This document shows, piece by piece, positions 12,651 through 23,171 of a DNA stretch of 64,000 nt. Source of the stretch: Polyodon spathula. Lineage: Eukaryota > Chordata > Actinopteri > Acipenseriformes > Polyodontidae. The stretch covers positions 36,229,054 to 36,293,053 of the forward strand of contig NC_054540.1 in the NCBI RefSeq assembly GCF_017654505.1, written 5' to 3'. A program made the position numbers and the translations under genes. Within the stretch, counting starts at the first letter, position 1; the number at the start of each line of letters is the position of its first letter. Below the pieces are notes generated by a model that ran no database searches, was not told the origin of the DNA, and saw only the letters and a program-made list of their open reading frames with translations.

Positions 12651-14104
12651 ACCTCTGTAGTAAGAATTCACATAGTTAAGAACAGCACGAACAGACACGT
12701 CCCAGTGGAGTTTACTGTGACTGTCATTCATTACAGGGATGGAAATTAGACTCCAAATGCATAGCTGTTTGATCCATTGCTGGTTTCACTATGAGTTTAA
12801 GACAACACATCTGAGCTTGTTACTTATACACTGTGGCTAATCAAGTGTGTTGTAAAACCTGGAAAGGGTGAAACTGCTTTGCAATCGGAGTCTTTTTTCC
12901 ATCCCTAAATTGGCACAACAGCTAATCTTAAAGTGGTGACCATGGCTTAGCACTAGTAATATTAGCACTAGTAATATTATTACTGGTCCCCCACCCACTT
13001 TCTTCTGTTGAAGACCTTTCAGTTTGGGCAAGTTGTTTTTATTTTTTTTTATGCAGCGGATATTTCAAAGAACACACTATAATGTACATGAAAACCTACT
13101 GCTGTTTCTTGGTCCCTAATCATTTAAACTCTTCTAAATGGTTGCAATCAGACCCACAGCAGTGGGTTAGTAGGATGCAGCACTTTATCTATAGTGTGAC
13201 GTTTTAATATCTGCATATAAACAGTAAAAACTGATCAACTAATGAATAACCTAAACTCCACATCAGGAAAGCTGAGTGCTCAACTTGCTGTTTCTAATAG
13301 CCCCATTCCAGGTGGGCCTGTGGAACTAATGGAAGGTGTAACAGTGCAGCAAGCCGGGTTTGCTTATTAGCCTGTTATAAAAAAACAACTCTACTACATT
13401 GACATGGAGCCTAGAGAAGGCCCTGCAATAGCCAAGCTTCTGTATTAAACTACTAAAACAAGCAGTTTCTTCCAATTCACCATCCGTATGTTAATCTGAC
13501 TAACAAGCCATCAATGTAAAAGCACTGTGTTAGATACAGTAGCACTTCAAGGTGATGACGGCACACATGCTGTTGTCTCTGACTGCTGCACCGAGGGAAT
13601 CCAAGTCACCTGCAACCCACTACATGGCAATGAATTCCATGCACAGCCTTGCCTGTTTTGTTTCGGTCTCCCTGGGCTTTACAAATGAAGAGCACTGAAT
13701 CTGTTCTATTGAACAAATTGGTCTACCTTCCTCTCCAGGCCTCGATGATACAAATCCTTCTGGCTGCTATCTTCTCTCCATTTCTTCACAGTGTGCCAAG
13801 ATGTGAGCTATTAATTAGCTCTGTTCACTGTTAGATCCTGGAGCCTCGAACAGTTAAAGACATATGCTTTTTTTTATTTTATCCAAAACAACCTAATTGG
13901 GCACAGAGGATTAAAAAAGGTCGACAAAAAGCCCTCTGTGATGCTACAGTGCTTCAACACACTGACCTCCTTGTTTAAGTTATTATTACTTTTTAACCCC
14001 ACCTAATGCAAAATATTATTTTACAGAGACATGCCTCTCTACCAGTCAGCAAAAACAAAAATATTAAGCATTCAGCCACACTTAAAGTATCTCTTTCCAG
14101 GCCT

Positions 14105-14632
14105 CAGTTACAATCACTAGGCCCACTCTGCTTACATGCTTCTACACATTGCTTATCTAGTCCTTCCGCTGTAACCACCAAGCCATACTGCTTACCTCCC
14201 AGTCCCACAGCTCTAACCAGAAGGCCACAATACTTCTTACACTTTCACTTCAAACCACTATGCCTTTCAAATCTCAGCTCCAGAAACTAGGACACACTAC
14301 TTCCCAGTCCTGAGCCTTTTAACACTGGGTCTAACTCTTCCGTAGCCATCAGCTATAACCACCAGACCACCCTGCCTCCCAGTTCTTTAGCCCTGGCAAC
14401 TGGGCCAAACTGTACCCAGAACTCAGCTCTAACCTCTGGGTTAACACTGCCTCACAGATCCTCATCTAACTACTAAGCCACACTACTTCCCTGTAACTCA
14501 GCTCTAACCACTAGGCCACACTGCCTCCCAATCCCTCATCACCAACCACAAGACCACACTGCCTCCTTGTATGTCAGCTCTAACCACTGGGCCACACTGC
14601 TTCCCAGTTCCCCATCACGAAACACGAGGTCC
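14105..14632. repeat. 38-bp tandem array built from a SINE-like head
   Basis: About 14 diverged units of 38 bp. Clear units read AACCACTAGGCCACACTGCC then TCCCAATCCCTCA; neighbours keep AACCACNNGNCCACACTGCC. On the minus strand each unit contains TAGTGGTTAGAGC, resembling a tRNA-type A box. The same AACCACTGG...ACTGCCTCC string occurs once in the SINE at 40985-41136, which suggests the array arose by tandem amplification of a SINE 5' head. Confidence 0.75.
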
Positions 14633-15689
14633 GGAGCTCCAACACTTGGCTATTATGTAACACCACCACACTAATTTAAAAAAACGTCAGATACATGCAA
14701 ATTCCTTGTGGCACTGAGCCCTTTTTGTGAACTTTAATTAACTTTAAATACAACTATATGTTTGCAGTGGATCACTAATATATTCTGTGTGTTGCGGAAA
14801 GTTGGGTTCCCCTCCGAGGGAGAGTGTGGATTTTGTTGACGCACTGTACTAATCTGCATGACTAACCTGTTACCCCCTTCAAGGCCCGGCAAATGGAACT
14901 CATTTGGGCACGACAGGGAGGCATGGCGGGCCGGGGAGAAATGGCATCTTTCCCTGTAAAAGGCTCTAATCGCTAGCAGGCTGATGGGAAGGGGGAGCTG
15001 TGGAGAAGGGGAGGAATAGCCAGCTGTGCTCCCTCACAGCCACACAGATTGGGCACTAACTGATGTCTCTACTGCTAGATCTGCATAATCGCAGGCTTTC
15101 ATTATTTGTGGTATTCAGATTGTAAACTAAATGTTCCATCTCAGTGGATCTGTGGTATTGAAATATCATCGTCTTCTATTAATAACAATGGTTAATTTCA
15201 GTTAGACCGAGAACATGTAATAAAACGTTCTTGAGAGAATCACAGAATACAGTACAAACTGTAAAAGACACAATCCCCAATGATGTGGTTTGTATATGAA
15301 ATCACTACCACAAACAGTTTGATGCAGGAGGCTTAGACAGCGTGACGGCGGCAATTTTGTATATTTACTGTCATAACAGGGTTATTTTTTCTTGTACTGT
15401 ATGATAGCCCCAGTCGAGTTTAACTAAGAATCATAGAATGCAGTTATGTACAGAGTGTGGATCCAATATCTCAAAGGATCAGCGTCAGCGTCACAGGGCT
15501 CCAATATAGCAGCCATGCTAAGCCACAGGTCAAAGTGACGGGTACCGTTAGAGTTTGCTTGTGGACTTTCCATAACTAAACATGACATAACATAAATAAA
15601 ACACATAAGATGTCTAATAGTAAATACTCTTTATATGTGTAAAAGCATTACTGACATACACATGAACAACTTGATAACGTTTTATTACA

Positions 15690-17345
15690 GGTTGGGTCTA
15701 ACTGAGACAGTCAGAATGGTTTTAGGAAAAGGAGAACATGTCTAACTAACCTGCTTGATTTTTTGAGAATGCAACATCTACAATGCATAATTGCAAAGCA
15801 TATAACTTGGTTTATCTAGATTTCCAGAAAGCTTTTAAAAAAGTCCTGCAAAAAGATTAATTCTCTAAGGGGCTCCCAAGCGGCGCATCCAGTAAAGGCG
15901 CTCCGCGTGGAGTACTGGATGCACCCTATAGCCTGGATTTCGCCGATCGAGTCCAGGTTATTCCATTGCCGATCGAGGACGAGCGCCACCCGGGGGGAGG
16001 GAGGGAGGTTTAGGTCAGTCAGGGTGTCCCCGGCTCACCGCAGACCAGTGACCCCTGTGGTCTGGCCAGGCACCTGCGGGCTTGCCTGTAAGCTGTCTAG
16101 GGCTGTGTTGGCCTCCGACGCTGTAGCTCTGAGTGGCTGCATGGTGAGACTGCAGTGTGTAAACAAGCGGGCACACGCTTCTGATGACAGCGTCTGTTCG
16201 TTTTCACCCCTCCTGAGTCAGCGCAGGGGTGGTATCGTTGATCTGAGCCTAAAAATAATTGGACACTACTAAAGTGGGGGGGGGGAATAATTGGCGCCAC
16301 TACATTTATAAAAATAAAACAAAATAAAAAACGAAATGCATGCATATTGATTAGGGAGTGGTTAACATGCAGAAAACAGAAAGTACTGATGAGAGGAGAA
16401 ACCTCAAAATGGAGCAAGGTAACCAGTGGAGTACCACAGGGATTAGGGCATCTGCTCTTCCTAATCTACATTAATGACGCTAGTATAGTAAACAAACTTG
16501 TTAAATTTGTAGATGACATAAAAATAGGAGGAGTGGTAAACACCGATGCAGCAGCAAAGGTCATTCAAAATTATATAGACAGCATTCAGAACTGAGCAGA
16601 GACATGACAAATGACATTTAATATAGAAAAAAGTGTAAGGTACTGCATGCAGGAAATAAAAATGTCCATTACAAATACCATATGGGAGATACTGAAATTT
16701 TAGAAGGAAGCTACGAAAAAGATCTAGGAGTTTATGTTGACTCAGAAATGTCTTCATCTAGACAATGAGGGGAAGTAAAAAAAGGCCAACAAAATGCTCA
16801 GATATATAGTGAAACATTTAAATCAAGGGAAGTAATGCTAAAACTGTACAATGAATTAGAAAGACCTCATCTAGAATATTGTGTTCATTTCTGGTCACCT
16901 TGCTACAAAAAGGATACTGCTGCTCTAGAAAGAGTGCAAAGAAGAGCGACCAGAATTATTCGTGGTTTAAAAGGCATATCACATGCAGACAGGCTAAAAG
17001 AACTGAAGCTATTCTTGAACAAAGAAGACTACACAGCGATCTGATTCAAGCATTCAAAATTCTAAAGGTATTGACAATGTCGACCCAGGGGACTTTTTTG
17101 ACCTAAAAAAACAAACAAGGACCAGGGGTCACAAATAAAGGGGCATGCAGAACAGAAAATAGGAGGTACTTTTTTACACAGAGAATTGTGGGAGTCTGGA
17201 ACCAACTCCCCAGTAATGTTGTTAAAGCTGACAAACCTTTGGATCCTTCAAGAAGCTGCTTGATGAGATTATTGGATCAATAAGCTACTAACAACCAAAT
17301 GGGCTGAATGGCCTCCTCTAGTTTGTAACCTTTCTTATGTTTTTA
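15690..17345 (+). mobile_element. CR1-like LINE, plus-strand copy split by a SINE
   Basis: Same family as 2262-4015 but in the opposite direction. Frames read QNGFRKRRTCLTNLLDF-like sequence near 15720, YLDFQKAF near 15820, then after the SINE VTSGVPQGLGHLLFLIYIND, KFVDDIKIGG (the YxDD box altered to FVDD) and RPHLEYCVHFWSPCYKKDTA, followed by RVQRRATRIIRGLKGISHAD. The 3' tail (CTAGTTTGTAACC, TTCTTATG) matches the other copy. Stops and frameshifts interrupt it. LINE sequence resumes at about 16336 with roughly 30 bp missing relative to the other copy at the SINE insertion point. Confidence 0.82.
15869..16335 (+). mobile_element. tRNA-derived SINE nested in a LINE
   Basis: About 465 bp of GC-rich sequence interrupting the LINE. 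The head contains GCGGCGCATCCAGTAAAGGC and, about 60 bp on, CGATCGAGTCCAGG, which resembles a pol III B box. The tail reads AAAAATAATTGGACACTAC and then becomes A-rich. The SINE at 48483-48811 shares the AATTGGACAC tail. I recall similar heads from sturgeon and paddlefish sequence, but not firmly. No target duplication is visible and some LINE sequence was lost at the junction. Confidence 0.72.
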
Positions 17346-18042
17346 TGGTCTTGCTGTATGGCAGCTGTCTCGTCTGTATCCCCATCACCAGGGACATGCA
17401 CTCACTGTAGGGACAACACTGTCTTGTTTTATTAACTTGTTATGAATTACATTAGCTGTCACACCTCCCATTTACATATAGCGTGGGCCTGTCGGACTGC
17501 TGTCCGTTATTGTTTTCCAAGCACGAGATATCGACTTTTATGGCAAAATAAGATGTAAAGGAATATTTGTGAGTCAGGCTTTTTGATGGATTATGCTGAT
17601 GGTATTTTGCACACAGGGAAAAGTGCTTCACTTAAAAACAAAGAAAGTTCCTTTGCATCAAAGCTGCTTTCCGGTTTGAGTATGTCTTGGCAGCAGAAAC
17701 GCTTTCAATAACTCCAATAAATTCAATAACTACATTATTGTTTTTATTTGTGAAGATGTTTGAAGTCCACTCAATTCATTATCTTCAACTAGTGTGGCTT
17801 TGCACAGAGCTGGCTGTCTTCCCGGTTGCTGTTAGCAACAAGGAGACTTTTCTCATGGGCTTTCTCAGGCAAGGTTTATAATTGCTGCCGTTATCTTTTT
17901 ATTATACTGATAATTAAACCAATATTAAAACCAACATGAAATTTTATAACTGCTATGTTTTCATGCTAAGCATTGGGAAAAGATGTTTTCAGTTGTAGCA
18001 ACACCTTCTCACAATTAAAATCAGATTGCATGATCTTTACGT

Positions 18043-18248
18043 CAGGGGTTTCAAACCCTCGTCCTGCAAAGCACCAATCCTACAGGCTTTATAAGTGTCT
18101 TTACATCATCAATGGCTAAAGATCTGGAACACATGTTAATCTTGACTAATTAAGCCAATAACTGGTTAAATTAAGAAACTTGAGAGCTTGTTTGAATGAA
18201 AACCAGAAGACTCTGTAGCTCTCCAGTTCCAGGGTTGGAGATCAGTAT
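18043..18248. mobile_element. Palindromic hAT-like MITE
   Basis: About 205 bp whose two ends are imperfect inverted repeats. The left end reads TTTCAAACCCTCGTCCTGCA; the complement of the right end reads TCTCCAACCCTGGAACTGGA. A short AATTAAG-rich middle separates them. It has no coding capacity. This class is abundant in fish genomes; the superfamily is uncertain because no clean target duplication was found. Confidence 0.6.
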
Positions 18249-19689
18249 TTTACATGTACAGCCCTCTTAAAGCTCCACGATCTCACAGTAAAAATACAAT
18301 TGGCTTGCGTTTGTTTGCCATTATATCGTCCACAGCTTAGCCTTCTGCTTACTTTATACCATGGTAGTTATTGCTGTCTGCAATGTTACAAGCTAATGTG
18401 CAAGAAAACAAAAGGCACAGCAGTGATTAAGAGGATGAATGTATTTCTACTGTTCTTAAATTTCAGTACTGATAGTGCAGTAGTTACCAACCTTGCACCT
18501 TAAAAAACAAAAACAACTAGCAAGCAAATGTGCAAGAAAAAAAGACAAAACAAAGAGCTATTTAAGAAATGAAGAAAATTTGTATACAGGATGCTCTAAG
18601 AATACTTGCCTCCTTACGCTATGAATGCGGACACAGAGAGAGAAAGAGAAAAAGAGAAAACAAGCAATAAGACAGCAGGAAGAAAATGGTGACAAACACA
18701 AGCAACAACTGCAGCAACATTTTGAAAGCATTTTGATGGAGAGGCTTGTGATGGATGGACTAGTTTCCACCATAAATCACTAGTGAGGAGACTCATGGGC
18801 ACAGCCTTGCAGTACTGGAGGGAGTCTGAAACACCATTGCCACATTCCCATTTGCATCAGTGAAATCAGTACTCTTATCTTGTACAATGCTAAGATCACT
18901 GGAGACTGGAGCTCAGGCCTCCCGAGGTGAAAGGCACTGAAGTTGGGTGGAGTCCGCTCTAGCTGCAGGGTGCTCAGTTTTTGCTATGGAGGTGCAAATG
19001 GGAGGATGGTTGTCGTTTTGTGCCTGAATTTCATCACCAATCTGAAATCTCTGGATTCATTTTAGTATCAAACTGAAAATTAGCTAGAATCATTAGCTAG
19101 TACATAATGATTCCAAGTCTTTTTTGCATTAGTTTTCAGTGAAATCAATCGATTAATTTGTATTATGATTAATTTCTTAAATGGTCCAAGAATAAGCCTT
19201 CATTCTGCTGTCTATTTTGCATGATCTTGCTGTAGGTTCACTCTTCTGCACCGATGTATTGAAATAAACGTCAGATTTCTACTTCCGGGTTGGAGCCACG
19301 ACATTTTAATCACTCACTGTAAAATGAAGCAACCACAAGCCATCATTAGTGATGGTACTGAAGCATGTGTACTTAGGCCAAGGAGGAAACATTTCCAGGC
19401 TTTAATGTAACATGAACAACAACTGCCAGGCAGCTTTATCACACCTAGTTTGGCCACTGGATATTTTCCATTTGTGGCTAGTAGACCACAAAGAACACAG
19501 CATTATTTCTAATGGTTTATATGCTAGATCAAAGAAATAAAAGCTACATATCGTTATATACAATGAACCATATTTACCAAAGCTTTTTCTACTCCAGTAT
19601 GCTATTTGCACCATTTTTGTGAAAAACTGAGAAACAACAAGTTAATTTAAAACCTGAAGACCATTTAAGGTCACCAGTGGTTCATCTTA

Positions 19690-19870
19690 CCACGCTGCAG
19701 GGGAAGTGAAGCGATCAGGAGCTAGCTGGTTCGAATCCTGGTGGAGCATTGCATGGGTTTCTGCACTGGGCATAGCTCAAGGCCAGGTCGATATTGCCCA
19801 GGTTGGGTCCTGGTCTCCAAAGTACAGTAGCTTTGTAACATGGATTTCTTATATACATCTATATAAGACA
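19690..19870 (+). mobile_element. tRNA-derived SINE copy
   Basis: A B-box-like GGTTCGAATCCTGG at about 19729 lies roughly 40 bp after a weak A-box-like GGGAAGTGAAGCG. It is followed by a GCACTGGGCATAGCTCAAGG body that partly matches the copy at 47815-48000. It is not a functional tRNA: I cannot fold an acceptor stem. Confidence 0.5.
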
Positions 19871-21096
19871 CCACTGTTTTTGAACTTTATGTAGGCAGGA
19901 CTATTGGTTTCTTTCATGACCATTACATTCACAAAACACCAAAATATTGTGAAAAGAAAATATGACAAAGAGTTCCACAAAATTATTTGAAATGTAAACA
20001 AAATTATAACCACACCACAAAAGATGAAATAAACACATTTATACAGCAACGACGGTAATATAAGTAGCCAAAACAAAAAATGAAATACCAAAAAAAGATG
20101 ATTGTTCACATTTCGTACCTTGAACCACTTAAAGCCAGCGTGGTTGGAATCATGCATTTGTTCATATAATTGCTTCAGACAGCAAGTGAGTAGCACAGCA
20201 GTGGTAGACAAAAAAGAGAAAAAAAACAAGAAAAAAAGAACAGAAATAAAATCATGCAAAGAAAAAATTAGAAGCAGAGACTTTGAACGGATCAGTGGAA
20301 ACAGTCGACAGTCAACATTAAATCACACAAGTGCAGGACTGTGACAGGAGCATTTTAGAAGGAGAAAGTAAGACAAAGGCAAAGCAAGCACTCTTCTCAA
20401 GTCAGGTGTAGAGAGTTAGCAAAGATAGAGAAATAACCTAACACACTTACTTCAAATCAGTTCAGCTTGTATTCATTTATTCTGTTTTGAGTCTGCATTA
20501 GACAACACATTCTAATTGGGATGTTTTGGATTTTTAATATCACAGGCATATAGTAACTGTTAATATTGGTTGTCTCTCTGTGATTTAACAGAGAACATGC
20601 TGATTGGCATAATATACAATATTGCCTGTGATGTCTGACATAGGATACAGTAAATATGACATGCTCCCAAGCCCCTGCCAAGTCCTTTAAAAATATTTTC
20701 CTATGTCATGTTGAAGTCTCCCTTTTTTGTTGGGCGAGGGGAGGCTCATAATCTTGTCAATGTCCTGGGGTCAGATCTCTAGTTCTTCAGAATCATAGAA
20801 GACAATAACCAAGGATTTTACTTACACATGTTTTCTTTTTCTTTCAGCAGAACAGCTTTCCCTTAAGATGAGGGAACTCAAAGCCACTTTTTCAGGAACA
20901 GTGGCTTGAAACCTGGTTGCAGGAGACTGGGAGACCTAGTTTGAGGCAACTTTGCTGTATCAAACCCCAAGTCCAAAAAGTGGCTTCGGGTCCATTTAAC
21001 CTGCCACCGCTGTAGATTCACTCCCTGTGCAGCAGGTACTGGAACCCCAGCTAAAACATGGAGCTTTACACTCACTTTTCTACAGATACATTTAGC

Positions 21097-22461
21097 CAGA
21101 GTTGGGGACTCGGACTTAAGTCCGACTCGAGTCACTTTTTTGGGAAATAACTTGAGACTTGACTCGGGACTTGGACTACTTGACTTGAGACTCTCTCTCC
21201 CTCTCATGCTGCGAATTTGTGTGTGTGTGAGTGTGTCTGTCTGCCTGGCCCTTGTCAGCGCTGGCAGATTTTCTATTGAATGCTATGCTCAATTTTGGAA
21301 GTAACCACCGAAAAAGTAGCCAAATTGTGTTTTTAAAACCAGCCAAAAACAGCAAAAGACTTAAATATATATTACAAAAGGAGACATATGTGCTAGATAT
21401 TTATTTAAAATAAAAAAGAACACATGTAAGTGGTGTTTTGAATGATTTATTTATTTATATATGGGGTTTGCTTGTTTTTTTCTCACAATCTACAGTACAA
21501 GCGCTACTGTTTCTTATGTGATGAGATGAAATGTGGTAGATCCACGATTGTTTTTTTTTTTATTCAGAAGGTAGTGTAAAATTAAAGTGTTGTGAACTGT
21601 TGGCGTACAGTCTATAAAACAATAAATCTAATTATATTCTAATTATATTTGCACTGATACAGTTCTTAGTTTGCACGGCATTGTGTTGATTGAAATCCTT
21701 CACTGATGATGACCTCATAATCAAAAGGCATAGAAAAAAAAATGCACGGAAGACAATATTTACCCTCTAGGTGCTTTCAAAACAAGCCACATTTGTAACT
21801 GCTGTCCGTAAAAGGAAGCATTTCTGCTATTATTTTTTATTTAATTATTTATTTTCAATTTCAGACTTGTTTGTATATTTGCTTCAGAGACGGTAAGATA
21901 TTGAAGTTTTGAAAAAGGCAGTTAATATTTTCCCGAGGGTACTCAGAGGAGACAATTACTCTGAATAATCCTGCAATCGCTTTAGATAAGGCGTCAGCTA
22001 AATTAATTTATTAATAATAATAATAATAATAATAACCATCATCATCATCATCCTGCAGGTCTCTTTTTGTTTTGCTTAAGGGGTGGGAACTTTTAGCTCA
22101 ACTGCTGCAACTGGATGAACTTATGTCATACAGTGGTGACTGTCTGTCTGTCTGTCTGTCCCATAACCACCTTCCAGAGCTTTCTGGGCTACGGGTCAGA
22201 CGTAGACCCCGTCTACTGCTGCCTCTGGAAAGATAGCATACACCACCTGTGGCTATAGCCTGTTCTGCAAATAAACAATGTTTTCAAAGTTGAAACTGAT
22301 ATGTGAAGTTTATGTTGCAGTTTCAAGAAGTTGATATATTGTATGCCTATGGTACAGACTTGACACTTGATCGTTGTGTCTTGAGACGTGACTTGAGATT
22401 TGGCTGCTGGGACTTGGAACATGACTTGGGACTTGACAAAAATGACTTGGTTACAACTCTG
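21097..22461. mobile_element. Non-autonomous hAT element with perfect 8-bp target duplication
   Basis: A 1365-bp element. Both termini begin CAGAGTTG when read inward, and CATTTAGC is duplicated exactly at 21089-21096 and 22462-22469, the 8-bp signature of hAT transposons. The subterminal regions are packed with GACTTGA/GACTCG-type motifs in opposite orientations. I find no transposase; the longest internal frame (60 codons) has no recognisable motif. Insertion is assigned from ends plus duplication; mobilisation by a hAT transposase elsewhere is inferred. Confidence 0.85.
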
Positions 22462-23039
22462 CATTTAGCTATAGCAGGATAAATTAACTTGACCAGAGAT
22501 AAAGTAGAAATAAAGCATGGGAAACTATCGGAATCATAAGAAACTTGATAGGCTAATGACAGAATTTAATTTCTTACCTGTTTCATACCACATTGTGTGC
22601 ATTCTGTATGATCATCTATTGTTGTTTCTGCTCAGATCATTACTTAGCAGGAAAAAAGGCTGCTGAAAAGACTCCTCAAGGCTGATTGTAAGGATGCATA
22701 TTAGTACTGCACAGACTTCAGTGCACAATGCTTCTCCTTTGGTGTTCAGTGCAGAGCAGGACGCAAAAAAATACATACACAAAAAGCTTTGACGAGTCTA
22801 GTGGTTGAAAAAGTTAATTTGCTTATGCAAGAGGAATTTGACACATATAATTATTAGTGGTCACATCTAAAACAATAAGGGCTTTTTGAGTGTGCAACCA
22901 ACCTTGCCTTTGCGAGCGTCATCAAGCAAAATAAAAAAAATAAAAAAAAAAAAAAAAAAAAAAAAAATGAAATAATAGAAAGCGTCGTTTAATAAGACTG
23001 TTCGTGTGTTAAAAAATGCGCATCGTGTTCCAAGAAATT

Positions 23040-23106
23040 AATGCTATTAGAGGTTGACGCTAATTTAACGCGTTAATCGCAGAAGTTAATGCGATTAATG
23101 ACAGCC

Positions 23107-23109
<3 letters not shown>
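23040..23109. mobile_element. hAT-like terminal fragment
   Basis: A sequence rich in GTTAATGCGATTAATG-type motifs ends in ACAGCCCTAA, as do many hAT repeats with TTAGGGCTGT termini. The matching opposite end was not found. The adjacent TA run hosts the Tc1 insertion. Confidence 0.4.

Positions 23110-23168
<59 letters not shown>
23110..23168. repeat. (TA)n microsatellite, Tc1 target site
   Basis: About 59 bp of pure TA. It abuts the left end of the Tc1 element, whose target is TA; the run resumes at 24821 on the other side. Confidence 0.95.

Positions 23169-23171
<3 letters not shown>

Noticed and set aside
14105..14632. CRISPR-like array
   Set aside because: Units are contiguous 38-bp tandem copies with drift and no spacers, in vertebrate intron sequence; likewise the 24- and 35-bp arrays.
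19690..19870. A tRNA gene
   Set aside because: A B-box-like motif is present but no cloverleaf with paired acceptor ends can be drawn; it is a SINE head.
19849..20259. A 136-residue hydrophobic minus-strand frame
   Set aside because: Phe/Leu richness comes from A-rich DNA on the plus strand; no start context or conserved pattern.
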